A stretch of 6,236 nt of DNA, taken from positions 1-6,236 of the forward strand of contig JAUVCU010000097.1 of assembly GCA_030590715.1 (NCBI GenBank), in the 5' to 3' direction. Each line of letters begins with the position of its first letter. Positions within the stretch are counted from its first letter, which is position 1. The translations under genes and the position numbers were made by a program. This DNA comes from Lentisphaeria bacterium (GTDB lineage Bacteria; Verrucomicrobiota; Lentisphaeria; Victivallales; JAUVCU01). Shown piece after piece: positions 1 through 5,906 of this stretch. The notes beneath the pieces are model-generated. The model ran no database searches. It saw nothing but the letters and a program-made list of their open reading frames with translations, and had not been told where the DNA came from.

Positions 1-107
1 AAGATGCAATAGCAATGCATGTTGAGGAACTGCTGCTTAAAACCCTCCGGATTGATGATGAATCAATTCAACAGGACTTAGCAGCAGAGGCATTTATATG
101 TGACTGA
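1..107 (+). CDS. C-terminal fragment of an unrecognised protein (5' end outside window)
   Basis: One plus-strand frame (first full codon at base 3) is open from the window edge to a TGA at 105-107; the other two plus frames stop within the first 25 bases. It gives 34 residues that read as a helical, acidic tail, with segments such as HVEELLLKTLRIDDE and QQDLAAEAFICD. Codon use looks like that of the neighbouring genes. No motif is left that identifies a family, so I assign no function. An internal ATG at 15 would give only 30 residues, so a tail of a longer gene is more likely than a complete small gene. No clear terminator follows it. Confidence 0.5.
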   Translation, partial: DAIAMHVEELLLKTLRIDDESIQQDLAAEAFICD

Positions 108-284
108 AAAAACTGGTTTTGAAATCCAAAATGTGAGTTAATATATTTAATAACCAAAGTAATGTTATTAATGAATTGATTACTTTATTTTAGTATTCTA
201 CTTTAAAGTTATGACACAAGAGTGATAACTTAATAATCTGTCACTTACAACCTATATCGTGCTAAAGTGTTTTAGACTTTTAGA

Positions 285-313
285 TTAACACCGTCATCTG
301 AAGTCCATATAAT
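285..313 (+). promoter_or_regulatory. sigma70-like promoter of the peroxiredoxin gene
   Basis: A TTAACA -35 box (285-290) is followed by a 17-base spacer and a perfect TATAAT -10 box (308-313). This predicts a transcript start near base 320 and a leader of only about 25 bases before the ATG at 345. The leader holds the Shine-Dalgarno AAGGAG (332-337), seven bases from the start codon. The match and spacing are close to ideal, so moderately strong expression is expected. Sequence only; no start site has been mapped. Confidence 0.7.
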
Positions 314-326
314 AACACCTGACGGT
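290..326. promoter_or_regulatory. inverted repeat across the peroxiredoxin promoter, possible operator
   Basis: ACCGTCA (290-296) and TGACGGT (320-326) are perfect 7-base inverted copies. They lie immediately after the -35 box and at the predicted transcript start, with the -10 box between them. Their centres are 30 bases apart, about three helical turns, so two half-sites would face the same side of the DNA. This placement suits a repressor or a redox-responsive regulator. The alternative is chance. The arms do not match an OxyR or PerR consensus that I can recall with confidence. Confidence 0.35.
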
Positions 327-344
327 AAATTAAGGAGAACGAAA

Positions 345-1004
345 ATGGAAGAGACAAAAGTAAACATGCCGTTGCTTGGAGATGCATTTCCTGAGTTGAA
401 TGTTCAGACAACACATGGGCCAATGAGTATTCCTAGGGACCTGAAAGGTAAGTGGTTTGTCCTATTCAGTCACCCTGCGGACTTCACACCTGTTTGCACA
501 ACGGAGTTTGTTGCATTCCAAAAAAGGTATGAGCAATTTGAAGACCTTGATTGTGAATTAATTGGTATGTCAATCGATCAGGTTTTCTCTCATATTAAAT
601 GGGTTCAGTGGATAAAATCTGAACTTAATATTGAAATAAAGTTCCCTATTGTGGCTGCTAATGATTCGGTTGCCATGAAACTTGGTATGTTACATCCGGG
701 AAAGGGCACTAACACTGTACGAGCTGTATTTATCGTTGACCCAGAAAGTAAAGTCCGCTTGATAATGTACTATCCACAAGAGGTCGGTCGTAATATGGAT
801 GAAGTTGTTCGTGCGGTTAAGGCGCTTCAAGTATCTGATAAGCAAGGTGCAGTTGCAGCTGGATGGCCAAATAACGAATTAATCGGTGATAGAATTATTA
901 TACCACCTGCAACAAATCAGACAGATGCTGAAAAACGTCTTGAGAAGTCAGATGAATTTGAATGTTTTGATTGGTGGTTTTGTCATAAACCATTAGAAAA
1001 ATAA
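345..1004 (+). CDS. Peroxiredoxin, Prx6 / archaeal-2-Cys-like (AhpC/TSA superfamily)
   Basis: This 219-residue thiol peroxidase should reduce hydrogen peroxide, alkyl hydroperoxides or peroxynitrite in the cytoplasm; no signal peptide is seen. The thioredoxin fold carries the universal active site around residues 44-51 (PADFTPVC). Cys51 is the peroxidatic cysteine, Thr48 lies in the catalytic loop, and Arg126 (TVRAVFIVD) matches the conserved catalytic arginine. The long C-terminal arm (about 165-219) is typical of the Prx6 group and ends in CFDWWFCHK with Cys207 and Cys213. The same three-cysteine spacing is known from the archaeal enzyme of Aeropyrum pernix, where the C-terminal pair takes part in disulfide formation. 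A 2-Cys mechanism is therefore likely despite the 1-Cys-like fold. The start is fixed by AAGGAG at 332-337. The gene appears monocistronic, with its own promoter at 285-313. The reductant (thioredoxin, glutaredoxin or another) cannot be told from the window. Confidence 0.95.
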   Translation: MEETKVNMPLLGDAFPELNVQTTHGPMSIPRDLKGKWFVLFSHPADFTPVCTTEFVAFQKRYEQFEDLDCELIGMSIDQVFSHIKWVQWIKSELNIEIKFPIVAANDSVAMKLGMLHPGKGTNTVRAVFIVDPESKVRLIMYYPQEVGRNMDEVVRAVKALQVSDKQGAVAAGWPNNELIGDRIIIPPATNQTDAEKRLEKSDEFECFDWWFCHKPLEK

Positions 1005-1020
1005 GCCTAATAATTCAATG

Positions 1021-1072
1021 CACAGGAATGCTACCACTACTAGTGCTGTGTTGCACTCGGTATCTTCCTGTG
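1021..1072 (+). repeat. stem-loop downstream of the peroxiredoxin gene (weak terminator candidate)
   Basis: CACAGGAA (1021-1028) pairs perfectly with TTCCTGTG (1065-1072). Inside the loop a second hairpin is possible between AGTGC (1042-1046) and GCACT (1053-1057), giving a branched structure starting 17 bases after the peroxiredoxin stop codon. No run of T follows, so it is not a classic intrinsic terminator. It may protect the mRNA 3' end or aid Rho-dependent termination. This is the only structure between the two convergent genes on the peroxiredoxin side. Confidence 0.4.
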
Positions 1073-1112
1073 ATTTGAAACGGGACAATGGAAAAATGGA
1101 TGAAGATTATAT

Positions 1113-1139
1113 AAAAACAGCAGTGACAGTTGGCACTGC
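1113..1139 (-). terminator. intrinsic terminator of the RND efflux operon
   Basis: Read on the minus strand, GCAGTG and CACTGC (1139-1134 and 1125-1120) form a 6-bp GC-rich stem with an 8-base loop. TG and five T residues (1117-1113) follow. It begins five bases after the adaptor stop codon (1144-1146), exactly where the operon should end. On the plus strand the same stem lacks an adjacent T run, so it serves mainly the minus strand. Confidence 0.7.
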
Positions 1140-1143
1140 CATT

Positions 1144-2139
1144 CTATTCTGCAGGTAGGATTTTTTTTCCTGACACTTTACCAGAGATGACCCTTCTCAT
1201 ATTACCAGCAGGGACAGAGCGTATCATCACTCGTTTCGTAGACCCATTTTCCTGCACAGTTATGAACTCCAACTGCCCTATTCTTGTGATATAGTTTTCA
1301 GGAACAAGTAGTTGCTCCTCATGACCAATAATCAGCCTGAGCATCCCGAACATACCCGGCATCAACTCGGCATGAGATTCAATGCATATTTTAACGAGGA
1401 ATGTTCTACTATCCGGCACAACAGACGGAACAATCTCTTTAACGACACCAGTGTAATCCTTGTTCAGCGAAGCGACATTAAATGATACGTTGTCTCCAAT
1501 CTTAATAGAGTTGACAAGAGATTCCCTGATATGAGCATAAAGCATAAGCCGTTCAGGGTTGAACAATGTTATAAGAACTTTAGATGGAGCCGCCATGTCA
1601 CCCGGTTCGACGAATGTCTCTGATATAATACCGTCTATGGGAGAATTGATCGTAGCATATGAAAGCTTTATTGATGCAGATTTTAGTTCCTGTTCTAATG
1701 CGGCCAATCTCGCAAGCGAAATGCTGTACGCCTCTTCCGCCTGGTCATATAGTTTTTCCGATAGAGTATTTTGTTTGAATAAAGCACGATCTCGATCACG
1801 GTTGGCGGCTGCAAGTTTCAAACGAGCCTTGGCTTCGAGTATGTTAGCTTCAAGTTTCATGTAGACCGATTTGAGGTCTAAGTCATCAAGCTTTACAACC
1901 GTGTCCCCTTTTTTGACCGAATCCCCGCTTCTTTTTAACATCTCTGTCACTCGTGACGTTATACGCGATGAAAGCTCAATTTCATCACGACTGTGAATGG
2001 TTCCGATGCTCTTGTATACTTGTGGAACCATTGTTTTTTCCAATAAAATAATTTTAGAGGGACCAGCCATTACGCTGAATTGGAAAGAGACAAAATAGAC
2101 AATAAAGCTGGAGATAACAACTTTGCTTCCGGAAATCAT
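1144..2139 (-). CDS. RND efflux periplasmic adaptor subunit (membrane fusion protein, HlyD/AcrA-type)
   Basis: This 331-residue adaptor should link the inner-membrane RND pump to an outer-membrane channel. Residues 1-25 look like a signal peptide (hydrophobic core about 7-23, likely cleavage after SVMA). There is no lipobox cysteine, so the protein is probably not a lipoprotein. Order of parts: first half of the lipoyl domain (about 53-86, ending GDSVKKGDTVVKLDD); an alpha-helical coiled-coil hairpin (about 87-160); second lipoyl half (about 161-190, with INSPIDGIISETFVEPGD); beta-barrel (about 195-270, with LMPGMFGMLRLIIG); and a short membrane-proximal domain (about 275-331). The hairpin is of modest length. 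The length is slightly below the usual 350-400 residues for the family, mostly at the C-terminus. The start is set by AGGAGG seven bases upstream. It is the second gene of the operon, 11 bases after the pump gene. The substrate cannot be inferred. Confidence 0.9.
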   Translation of the reverse strand: MISGSKVVISSFIVYFVSFQFSVMAGPSKIILLEKTMVPQVYKSIGTIHSRDEIELSSRITSRVTEMLKRSGDSVKKGDTVVKLDDLDLKSVYMKLEANILEAKARLKLAAANRDRDRALFKQNTLSEKLYDQAEEAYSISLARLAALEQELKSASIKLSYATINSPIDGIISETFVEPGDMAAPSKVLITLFNPERLMLYAHIRESLVNSIKIGDNVSFNVASLNKDYTGVVKEIVPSVVPDSRTFLVKICIESHAELMPGMFGMLRLIIGHEEQLLVPENYITRIGQLEFITVQENGSTKRVMIRSVPAGNMRRVISGKVSGKKILPAE

Positions 2140-2146
2140 AATACTT

Positions 2147-2152
2147 CCTCCT
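2147..2152 (-). promoter_or_regulatory. adaptor ribosome binding site overlapping the pump stop codon
   Basis: On the minus strand TAGGAGG contains both the TAG stop of the RND gene (2153-2151) and the AGGAGG Shine-Dalgarno of the adaptor (2152-2147), seven bases before its ATG. Ribosomes ending the pump gene sit directly on the adaptor's binding site. This arrangement favours translational coupling and a fixed pump:adaptor ratio. No separate promoter is needed for the adaptor. Confidence 0.8.
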
Positions 2153-5100
2153 AATTAGCTTTTTTATTGATGAAAAAATAAACGACCGGGACAATAAACA
2201 ATGTAAACAGTGTGCTTGCAATGAGTCCGAAAATAAGAGCCCAGGCAAGGCCGGAAAACACGGGGTCAAAAGTGATAGGCAAGGCACCGATCATGGTTGT
2301 TATGGCAGTCAAAACAATAGGACGAAAGCGGACTGCGCCACTCGCCAGGATCGCCGTTTTAAGTTCTGATCCATTCATGACTGCATTTTCAATAAAGTCA
2401 ATTAAGACAACGCTATTTCGGATCACAATACCTCCGAGAGCAATCATTCCGATCATTCCTGTTGCGGTGAAAAATACAGGGTCAGAATACCCCGCAATAC
2501 TTTCGCCTGAAATCAGATTCAACAGGTAGAATCCAGGAGCAATACCAATTATTGTCAATGGAATCGCACTCATGATGACCAGCGGCAGTAAGAAACTACG
2601 GGTTTGAAGGATCAAAAGCAGGTAAATACCCACCAGTGCGGCGGCAAATGCAAGTAGCAGATCTCTGAATACCCGAACGGTTATTTGCCATTCGCCTTCA
2701 CCACCCCACTCAGCAAATATTCCTTCACCTAGATCTACACACCAATTCCCCGAAAAGGCGGAGCTGATAAATTGTAAAATGGGCGAATCCCAGCTTTTTA
2801 ATAACAGACCGAGTATGATTTCTCCGGGAGCCCGGCCAACTGTTTCCGCTGTCACAAATACGACCCGTCTCAAATCTTTATGATAAATAGGTTGCTCATT
2901 TTCCAGAACTTTGAAAGTCCCCAGTTCGGAGAGTTGGACGTATGCCCCCCTATCTCCCATTTCGGCCGTTATCCACAATTCACTTAAACCCGATAAATCA
3001 GCTCTTGCACCAAGTGGAAGTTGCAGTTGAGCGACAAGAGGCTCTCGTTCCCGTTTGTCGTGTAAAGTAGTGACGGGTCTGCCGGAAACAGCCAGCTTGA
3101 GCGTATCATAGATTCTTGCCATGCTGATACCGTGCTGCATGGCTTTCTCTTTGTTCACTTCAAACACAATATCCTTGTGCTGCTCCTCCGCCATATTGTC
3201 GATCTGTTGAATATGCTTGGAATCTGTTTCCCGCAGCAACTTCTCAAGCCTGTGTGCGCCGTCAATAAGCTCTGTGTAGGACGATTTATTATTCCCCATA
3301 ACTTCAATGGTCAAGGTTGAAAGCACCGGAGGACCGGGTGGAACTTCTACAATGCTGACAACAGCCCCACGCCTTGCTGCAATCCGGTTCAATTCATCCC
3401 GTATCTGTAGTGCGATAGCATGACTCTGCAGGGAACGGTCTGACTTTTCTCTTAAGTTGATTCTTATATCGGCCTGATTTGAGGCTCTGCGCATGCCATA
3501 ATGTCTTACCAGTCCATTGAAGTCTATGGGTGCATTTATTCCTGTATATAGTTCATAATCATGAACATCCTCACTTCTTTCAAGATAGTCACATAGATCC
3601 TCTGATACAGACTGAGTCTCTTCAAGTGTTGTCTGTTCCGGCATCTCCACAATTACCTGCAACTCGTTCTTGTTATCGAAGGGGAGCATTTTCAAGGGGA
3701 CTTTGAAAAGCATAAGAAATACTGAACCAATCGTTAGAGCAAGCACAACAAGAACCAGCGCCAGGCCCTTTCCACGCGATAAGAACGGCGTCATGACAAA
3801 AGTATAAAGAGTCGCGATCAAAGAAGATTTCCCATCCTTTTCACTGGAAGCTGCAGTCTTTACCATCTTCTTTTTTTTGAGAAGTTTAAGCGAAAGCCAG
3901 GGAACAAATGTCAGGGCACAGACGGTCGAAAATGTGACCGTCAATGGCACATTGATCGCCATTGGCCCCATATATGGTCCCATCATACCGGTGATAAAAA
4001 ACATTGGGGTAAAGGAGACGATTATTGCCAGTGTTGACATAATTACGGGGGGGATAACTTCATGTACGGCGAACAGTGTTGCCTGAGCCGGCAAAAGTTT
4101 GCCTAAGCGCATATGACGTTCGATATTATCGACATTTGTAATGGGATCATCCACGACCATTCCAAGGCTGAGGATTAAAGCAAAGAGTGTGACACGGTTT
4201 ATCGTATAACCGAAGAGGTAGTTCACAAAAAGAGCTAAAGCGAAACTTACAGGAACGGCAAGACCCACAACAACTCCTTCGCGCCATCCCATAGTCAAAG
4301 ATATTAGGGCGACCACAGTTACTATTGCAAAAAGCAGACTGAAAAGGAGGTTGTTCACCTTTTCATCCGCTGTTCTCCCGTAGTTTCTCGTCACAATCAT
4401 TTTAACGTCGTCGGGGACAACAGAGCCTTTCAATTTATCAGACTCACTGATTATCTTCTTAGCCAAAGAGACTGCATTTGTCCCCTTCTTCTTGCTGAAA
4501 GCTATAGTAACGGCAGGATATCTCTTTTCTTTAAACTGCTCATATTCACTTTGAGCTGCCGGTCCAAAACCTATATTCACATAATTAGCCTGCTCTTCCG
4601 GACCATCCTGCACTTCTGCAATATCACTTATTCTGACAAGCCCGGTATTTACGCTCTTAACAATAATATCCCTTACATCCTGTGCCGTGCTCACCCCGTC
4701 GCCCACGATTAGCAGCTTCTCTTTTGAGTTTATTAAAAGGTTCCCGACAGCTCCTGAAACATTGCTGCTCTGCAGTGCATTTTGAATGTCTTGAAGTGAT
4801 ATCTTACGTGCAGCCATGCTTTGTATATCCGGCAATACCCTTATCTGTCTTCCATACCCTCCCAAAATTTCTGTTTTCGAAATATTTTTCATCCAGCTGA
4901 GCTGAGCCTTGATCTCTTCCGCAAGACGGCGTAAGTCAAAGGATGTTTTTCCGTCAGAAAACAGCGTAAGGGTCACGACCGGCACATCATCTATTTCAAC
5001 AGATGTTACCTTCCAGTCAGTTACTCCAGCCGGAACGACATCCATATTCTTGTCCATCTGATTCCGAACTTTAACCAAAGAATCTTCCAGATTTTCGCCA

Positions 5101-5423
5101 ACAAAAAACCTGACCGTTACAAGTGAGGAATCTCGCCTGCTACTTGAGTAAACATGCTCAACTCCATCTGCCTGCCAAAGCAGACGTTCCAGAGGGATTG
5201 TCACATGTTGTTCAACTTCCTCAGGGCTATATCCGGGATATGATACAGAGATATCAACCATGGGAACAACAATCTGAGGTTCCTCTTCCCGAGGCGTCAG
5301 TAAAATAGCGGCACAACCAAGAACTACGGAGAGCGCAATAAGCATGATAGAGAGAGGACCTGTAAGAAACTTCTCGACAATCGAAACGACCAAACCACTT
5401 GGTTTATCTGAACTACCGACCAT
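2151..5423 (-). CDS. RND efflux transporter permease subunit (AcrB/AcrD/AcrF superfamily)
   Basis: This 1090-residue inner-membrane proton/drug (or metal) antiporter is of normal length for an RND pump. Expected topology: TM1 at about 22-43; first periplasmic porter loop at about 44-355; TM2-TM6 at about 358-515; a basic cytoplasmic segment (KLLKKKKMVK, about 513-522); TM7 at about 553-574; second porter loop at about 575-918; and TM8-TM12 to about 1086. The proton-relay pair Asp425-Asp426 in TM4 is present (LSLGMVVDDPITNVDNIER). The TM10 position matching AcrB Lys940 is Arg1002 (GGIVIRNSVVLIDFIE), and FRPIVLTA in TM11 is conserved. VPPGPP at about 694-699 and the WGGEGEWQ segment before TM8 place it in a divergent AcrB-like subgroup rather than with AcrB or CusA themselves. 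Drug, lipid or metal substrate cannot be decided. An ATG four codons upstream (5435) is also in frame; 5423 is preferred because GGAGG precedes it at good spacing. First gene of the operon. Confidence 0.93.
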   Translation of the reverse strand: MVGSSDKPSGLVVSIVEKFLTGPLSIMLIALSVVLGCAAILLTPREEEPQIVVPMVDISVSYPGYSPEEVEQHVTIPLERLLWQADGVEHVYSSSRRDSSLVTVRFFVGENLEDSLVKVRNQMDKNMDVVPAGVTDWKVTSVEIDDVPVVTLTLFSDGKTSFDLRRLAEEIKAQLSWMKNISKTEILGGYGRQIRVLPDIQSMAARKISLQDIQNALQSSNVSGAVGNLLINSKEKLLIVGDGVSTAQDVRDIIVKSVNTGLVRISDIAEVQDGPEEQANYVNIGFGPAAQSEYEQFKEKRYPAVTIAFSKKKGTNAVSLAKKIISESDKLKGSVVPDDVKMIVTRNYGRTADEKVNNLLFSLLFAIVTVVALISLTMGWREGVVVGLAVPVSFALALFVNYLFGYTINRVTLFALILSLGMVVDDPITNVDNIERHMRLGKLLPAQATLFAVHEVIPPVIMSTLAIIVSFTPMFFITGMMGPYMGPMAINVPLTVTFSTVCALTFVPWLSLKLLKKKKMVKTAASSEKDGKSSLIATLYTFVMTPFLSRGKGLALVLVVLALTIGSVFLMLFKVPLKMLPFDNKNELQVIVEMPEQTTLEETQSVSEDLCDYLERSEDVHDYELYTGINAPIDFNGLVRHYGMRRASNQADIRINLREKSDRSLQSHAIALQIRDELNRIAARRGAVVSIVEVPPGPPVLSTLTIEVMGNNKSSYTELIDGAHRLEKLLRETDSKHIQQIDNMAEEQHKDIVFEVNKEKAMQHGISMARIYDTLKLAVSGRPVTTLHDKREREPLVAQLQLPLGARADLSGLSELWITAEMGDRGAYVQLSELGTFKVLENEQPIYHKDLRRVVFVTAETVGRAPGEIILGLLLKSWDSPILQFISSAFSGNWCVDLGEGIFAEWGGEGEWQITVRVFRDLLLAFAAALVGIYLLLILQTRSFLLPLVIMSAIPLTIIGIAPGFYLLNLISGESIAGYSDPVFFTATGMIGMIALGGIVIRNSVVLIDFIENAVMNGSELKTAILASGAVRFRPIVLTAITTMIGALPITFDPVFSGLAWALIFGLIASTLFTLFIVPVVYFFINKKAN

Positions 5424-5428
5424 TGTCC

Positions 5429-5433
5429 CCTCC
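5429..5433 (-). promoter_or_regulatory. ribosome binding site deciding the RND start
   Basis: GGAGG (minus strand, 5433-5429) lies five bases before the ATG at 5423. The earlier in-frame ATG at 5435 overlaps this element and has only a weak GGA upstream. The shorter protein (1090 rather than 1094 residues) is therefore the likelier product. Nothing functional depends on the four extra residues. Confidence 0.65.
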
Positions 5434-5503
5434 ATTGAATTCCAATCTTAGTTAAACTGTATCCTGTAAAATTTATGCAGCTTTTCAAGTTTTTTTAATG
5501 CAT

Positions 5504-5517
5504 CTGTTGATTAACAG
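5504..5517. promoter_or_regulatory. small dyad in the RND leader, possible operator or hairpin
   Basis: CTGTT (5504-5508) and AACAG (5513-5517) are inverted with a 4-base spacer. They lie about 20-33 bases downstream of the predicted pump transcript start. The position would suit a repressor roadblock or a leader hairpin. It is short and could be chance. Confidence 0.25.
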
Positions 5518-5543
5518 CCGTGTTATACCCTTTCTTAAATGAG

Positions 5544-5573
5544 ATTATATAGCAATTCCCTTACTCCATGCAA
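5544..5573 (-). promoter_or_regulatory. sigma70-like promoter of the RND-adaptor operon
   Basis: On the minus strand TTGCAT (5573-5568) is followed by 18 bases and a perfect TATAAT (5549-5544). The transcript should start near 5537, giving a leader of about 114 bases before the pump ATG. The -35 box matches the consensus only in TTG. A weak -35 with a perfect -10 often needs an activator, which fits the palindrome just upstream. Confidence 0.55.
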
Positions 5574-5590
5574 CTTGTATTGTTTGTAGT

Positions 5591-5613
5591 ATATCCATCA
5601 TAATGATGGATAT
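5591..5613. promoter_or_regulatory. perfect 11-bp-arm palindrome, probable regulator binding site
   Basis: ATATCCATCAT (5591-5601) and ATGATGGATAT (5603-5613) are perfect inverted copies around a single base. Relative to the predicted pump transcript start the centre is near -65, a typical place for an upstream activator dimer. On the plus strand it also covers a weak promoter-like pair, TTGTAT (5575-5580) and CATAAT (5599-5604) with an 18-base spacer, so one protein could control both directions. With a one-base centre and an AT-rich flank it is a poor transcription terminator. The regulator family is unknown and no regulator gene lies in the window. Confidence 0.6.
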
Positions 5614-5664
5614 TTATTATTTCATTGTGCTTATATCCCAAACTCCCTCCGGTTATTTTTTTGT

Positions 5665-5716
5665 CCCTGCATTTTTTGCAGGGGTAATTTTCACTCCCTA
5701 TGCAAAAAATGCGCAG
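5665..5716 (+). repeat. two overlapping, mutually exclusive hairpins
   Basis: Hairpin A pairs CCCTGCA (5665-5671) with TGCAGGG (5677-5683) around five T, followed by GTAATTTT. Hairpin B pairs GCATTTTTTGCA (5669-5680) with its perfect inverse TGCAAAAAATGC (5701-5712). Within B's loop, GGG (5681-5683) can also pair with CCC (5696-5698). A and B share bases 5669-5680, so only one can form at a time, as in a terminator/antiterminator leader. Whether the region is transcribed on the plus strand is unknown. Part of the effect comes from the near-palindromic nature of the A/T-core element itself. Confidence 0.5.
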
Positions 5717-5785
5717 TGATTATTAGGAACTCGATTTCTAAAGAAAACCTATATATTCATAACAATCTGATACTTAGAGTGATGC

Positions 5786-5884
5786 ATGAAAAATAGGGGC
5801 ATTACTGTTCGTATTATTGTGCTTGCAGGCATAACAGTTGCTCTAAATAATCTTAACGAGAGCAGCATAAGGTTGTTCCAATAA
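5786..5884 (+). CDS. possible 32-residue hydrophobic small protein
   Basis: ATG at 5786 opens a frame to TAA at 5882-5884. It encodes a peptide starting MKNRGITVR, with a hydrophobic stretch (IIVLAGITVAL, about residues 9-19) and a polar tail (NNLNESSIRLFQ). This basic start, short membrane span and polar end is typical of single-span small membrane proteins. The ribosome binding site is weak (AGAG at 5776-5779, six bases from the ATG). The stop lies 22 bases before the start of the repeat-protein gene, so the two could be co-transcribed. A chance frame is possible: the hydrophobic span is short for a membrane helix and I recognise no homologue. A weak promoter-like pair for the next gene (TTGCAG 5824-5829, AATAAT 5846-5851, 16-base spacer) lies inside this frame. 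Confidence 0.4.
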   Translation: MKNRGITVRIIVLAGITVALNNLNESSIRLFQ

Positions 5885-5906
5885 TTAAAATGAGTGAGGT
5901 ATTGTT

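Larger units (their letters stand above)
5436..5785. other. gene-free divergent intergenic region
   Basis: These 350 bases between the pump operon and the plus-strand small genes contain no open frame with a credible start site that I could find. They are AT-rich and hold, from right to left: two overlapping hairpins (5665-5716), a perfect palindrome (5591-5613), a minus-strand promoter (5544-5573) and a small dyad in the pump leader (5504-5517). The density of symmetric elements suggests regulation of both flanking units. The stretch 5718-5785 is AT-rich without a clear promoter; TATATT at 5752-5757 has no convincing -35 partner. Confidence 0.6.

Noticed and set aside
115..131. TTTTG/CAAAA hairpin after the first partial gene as a terminator
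   Set aside because: The stem is five AT-dominated pairs and has no T run after it.
1157..1170. Run of eight T (1161-1168) as the terminator tract of the peroxiredoxin gene
   Set aside because: It is inside the adaptor gene, where it encodes Lys-Lys, and is more than 20 bases from the nearest stem (1120-1139). A contribution to plus-strand termination cannot be excluded, but it is not the classic arrangement.
1559..1864. Plus-strand frame of 101 residues opposite the adaptor gene
   Set aside because: It lies wholly antisense to the adaptor coiled-coil region, has no credible ribosome binding site and encodes a low-complexity Ala/Ser-rich sequence typical of a shadow frame.
2054..2287. Minus-strand frame of 77 residues spanning the pump-adaptor junction
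   Set aside because: It overlaps the 3' end of the pump and the 5' end of the adaptor in another frame, and both of those are clear family members.
5726..5770. GGAACT (5726-5731) with TCTGA (5766-5770) as an extracytoplasmic-stress sigma promoter
   Set aside because: The boxes are about 34 bases apart, roughly twice the accepted spacing.
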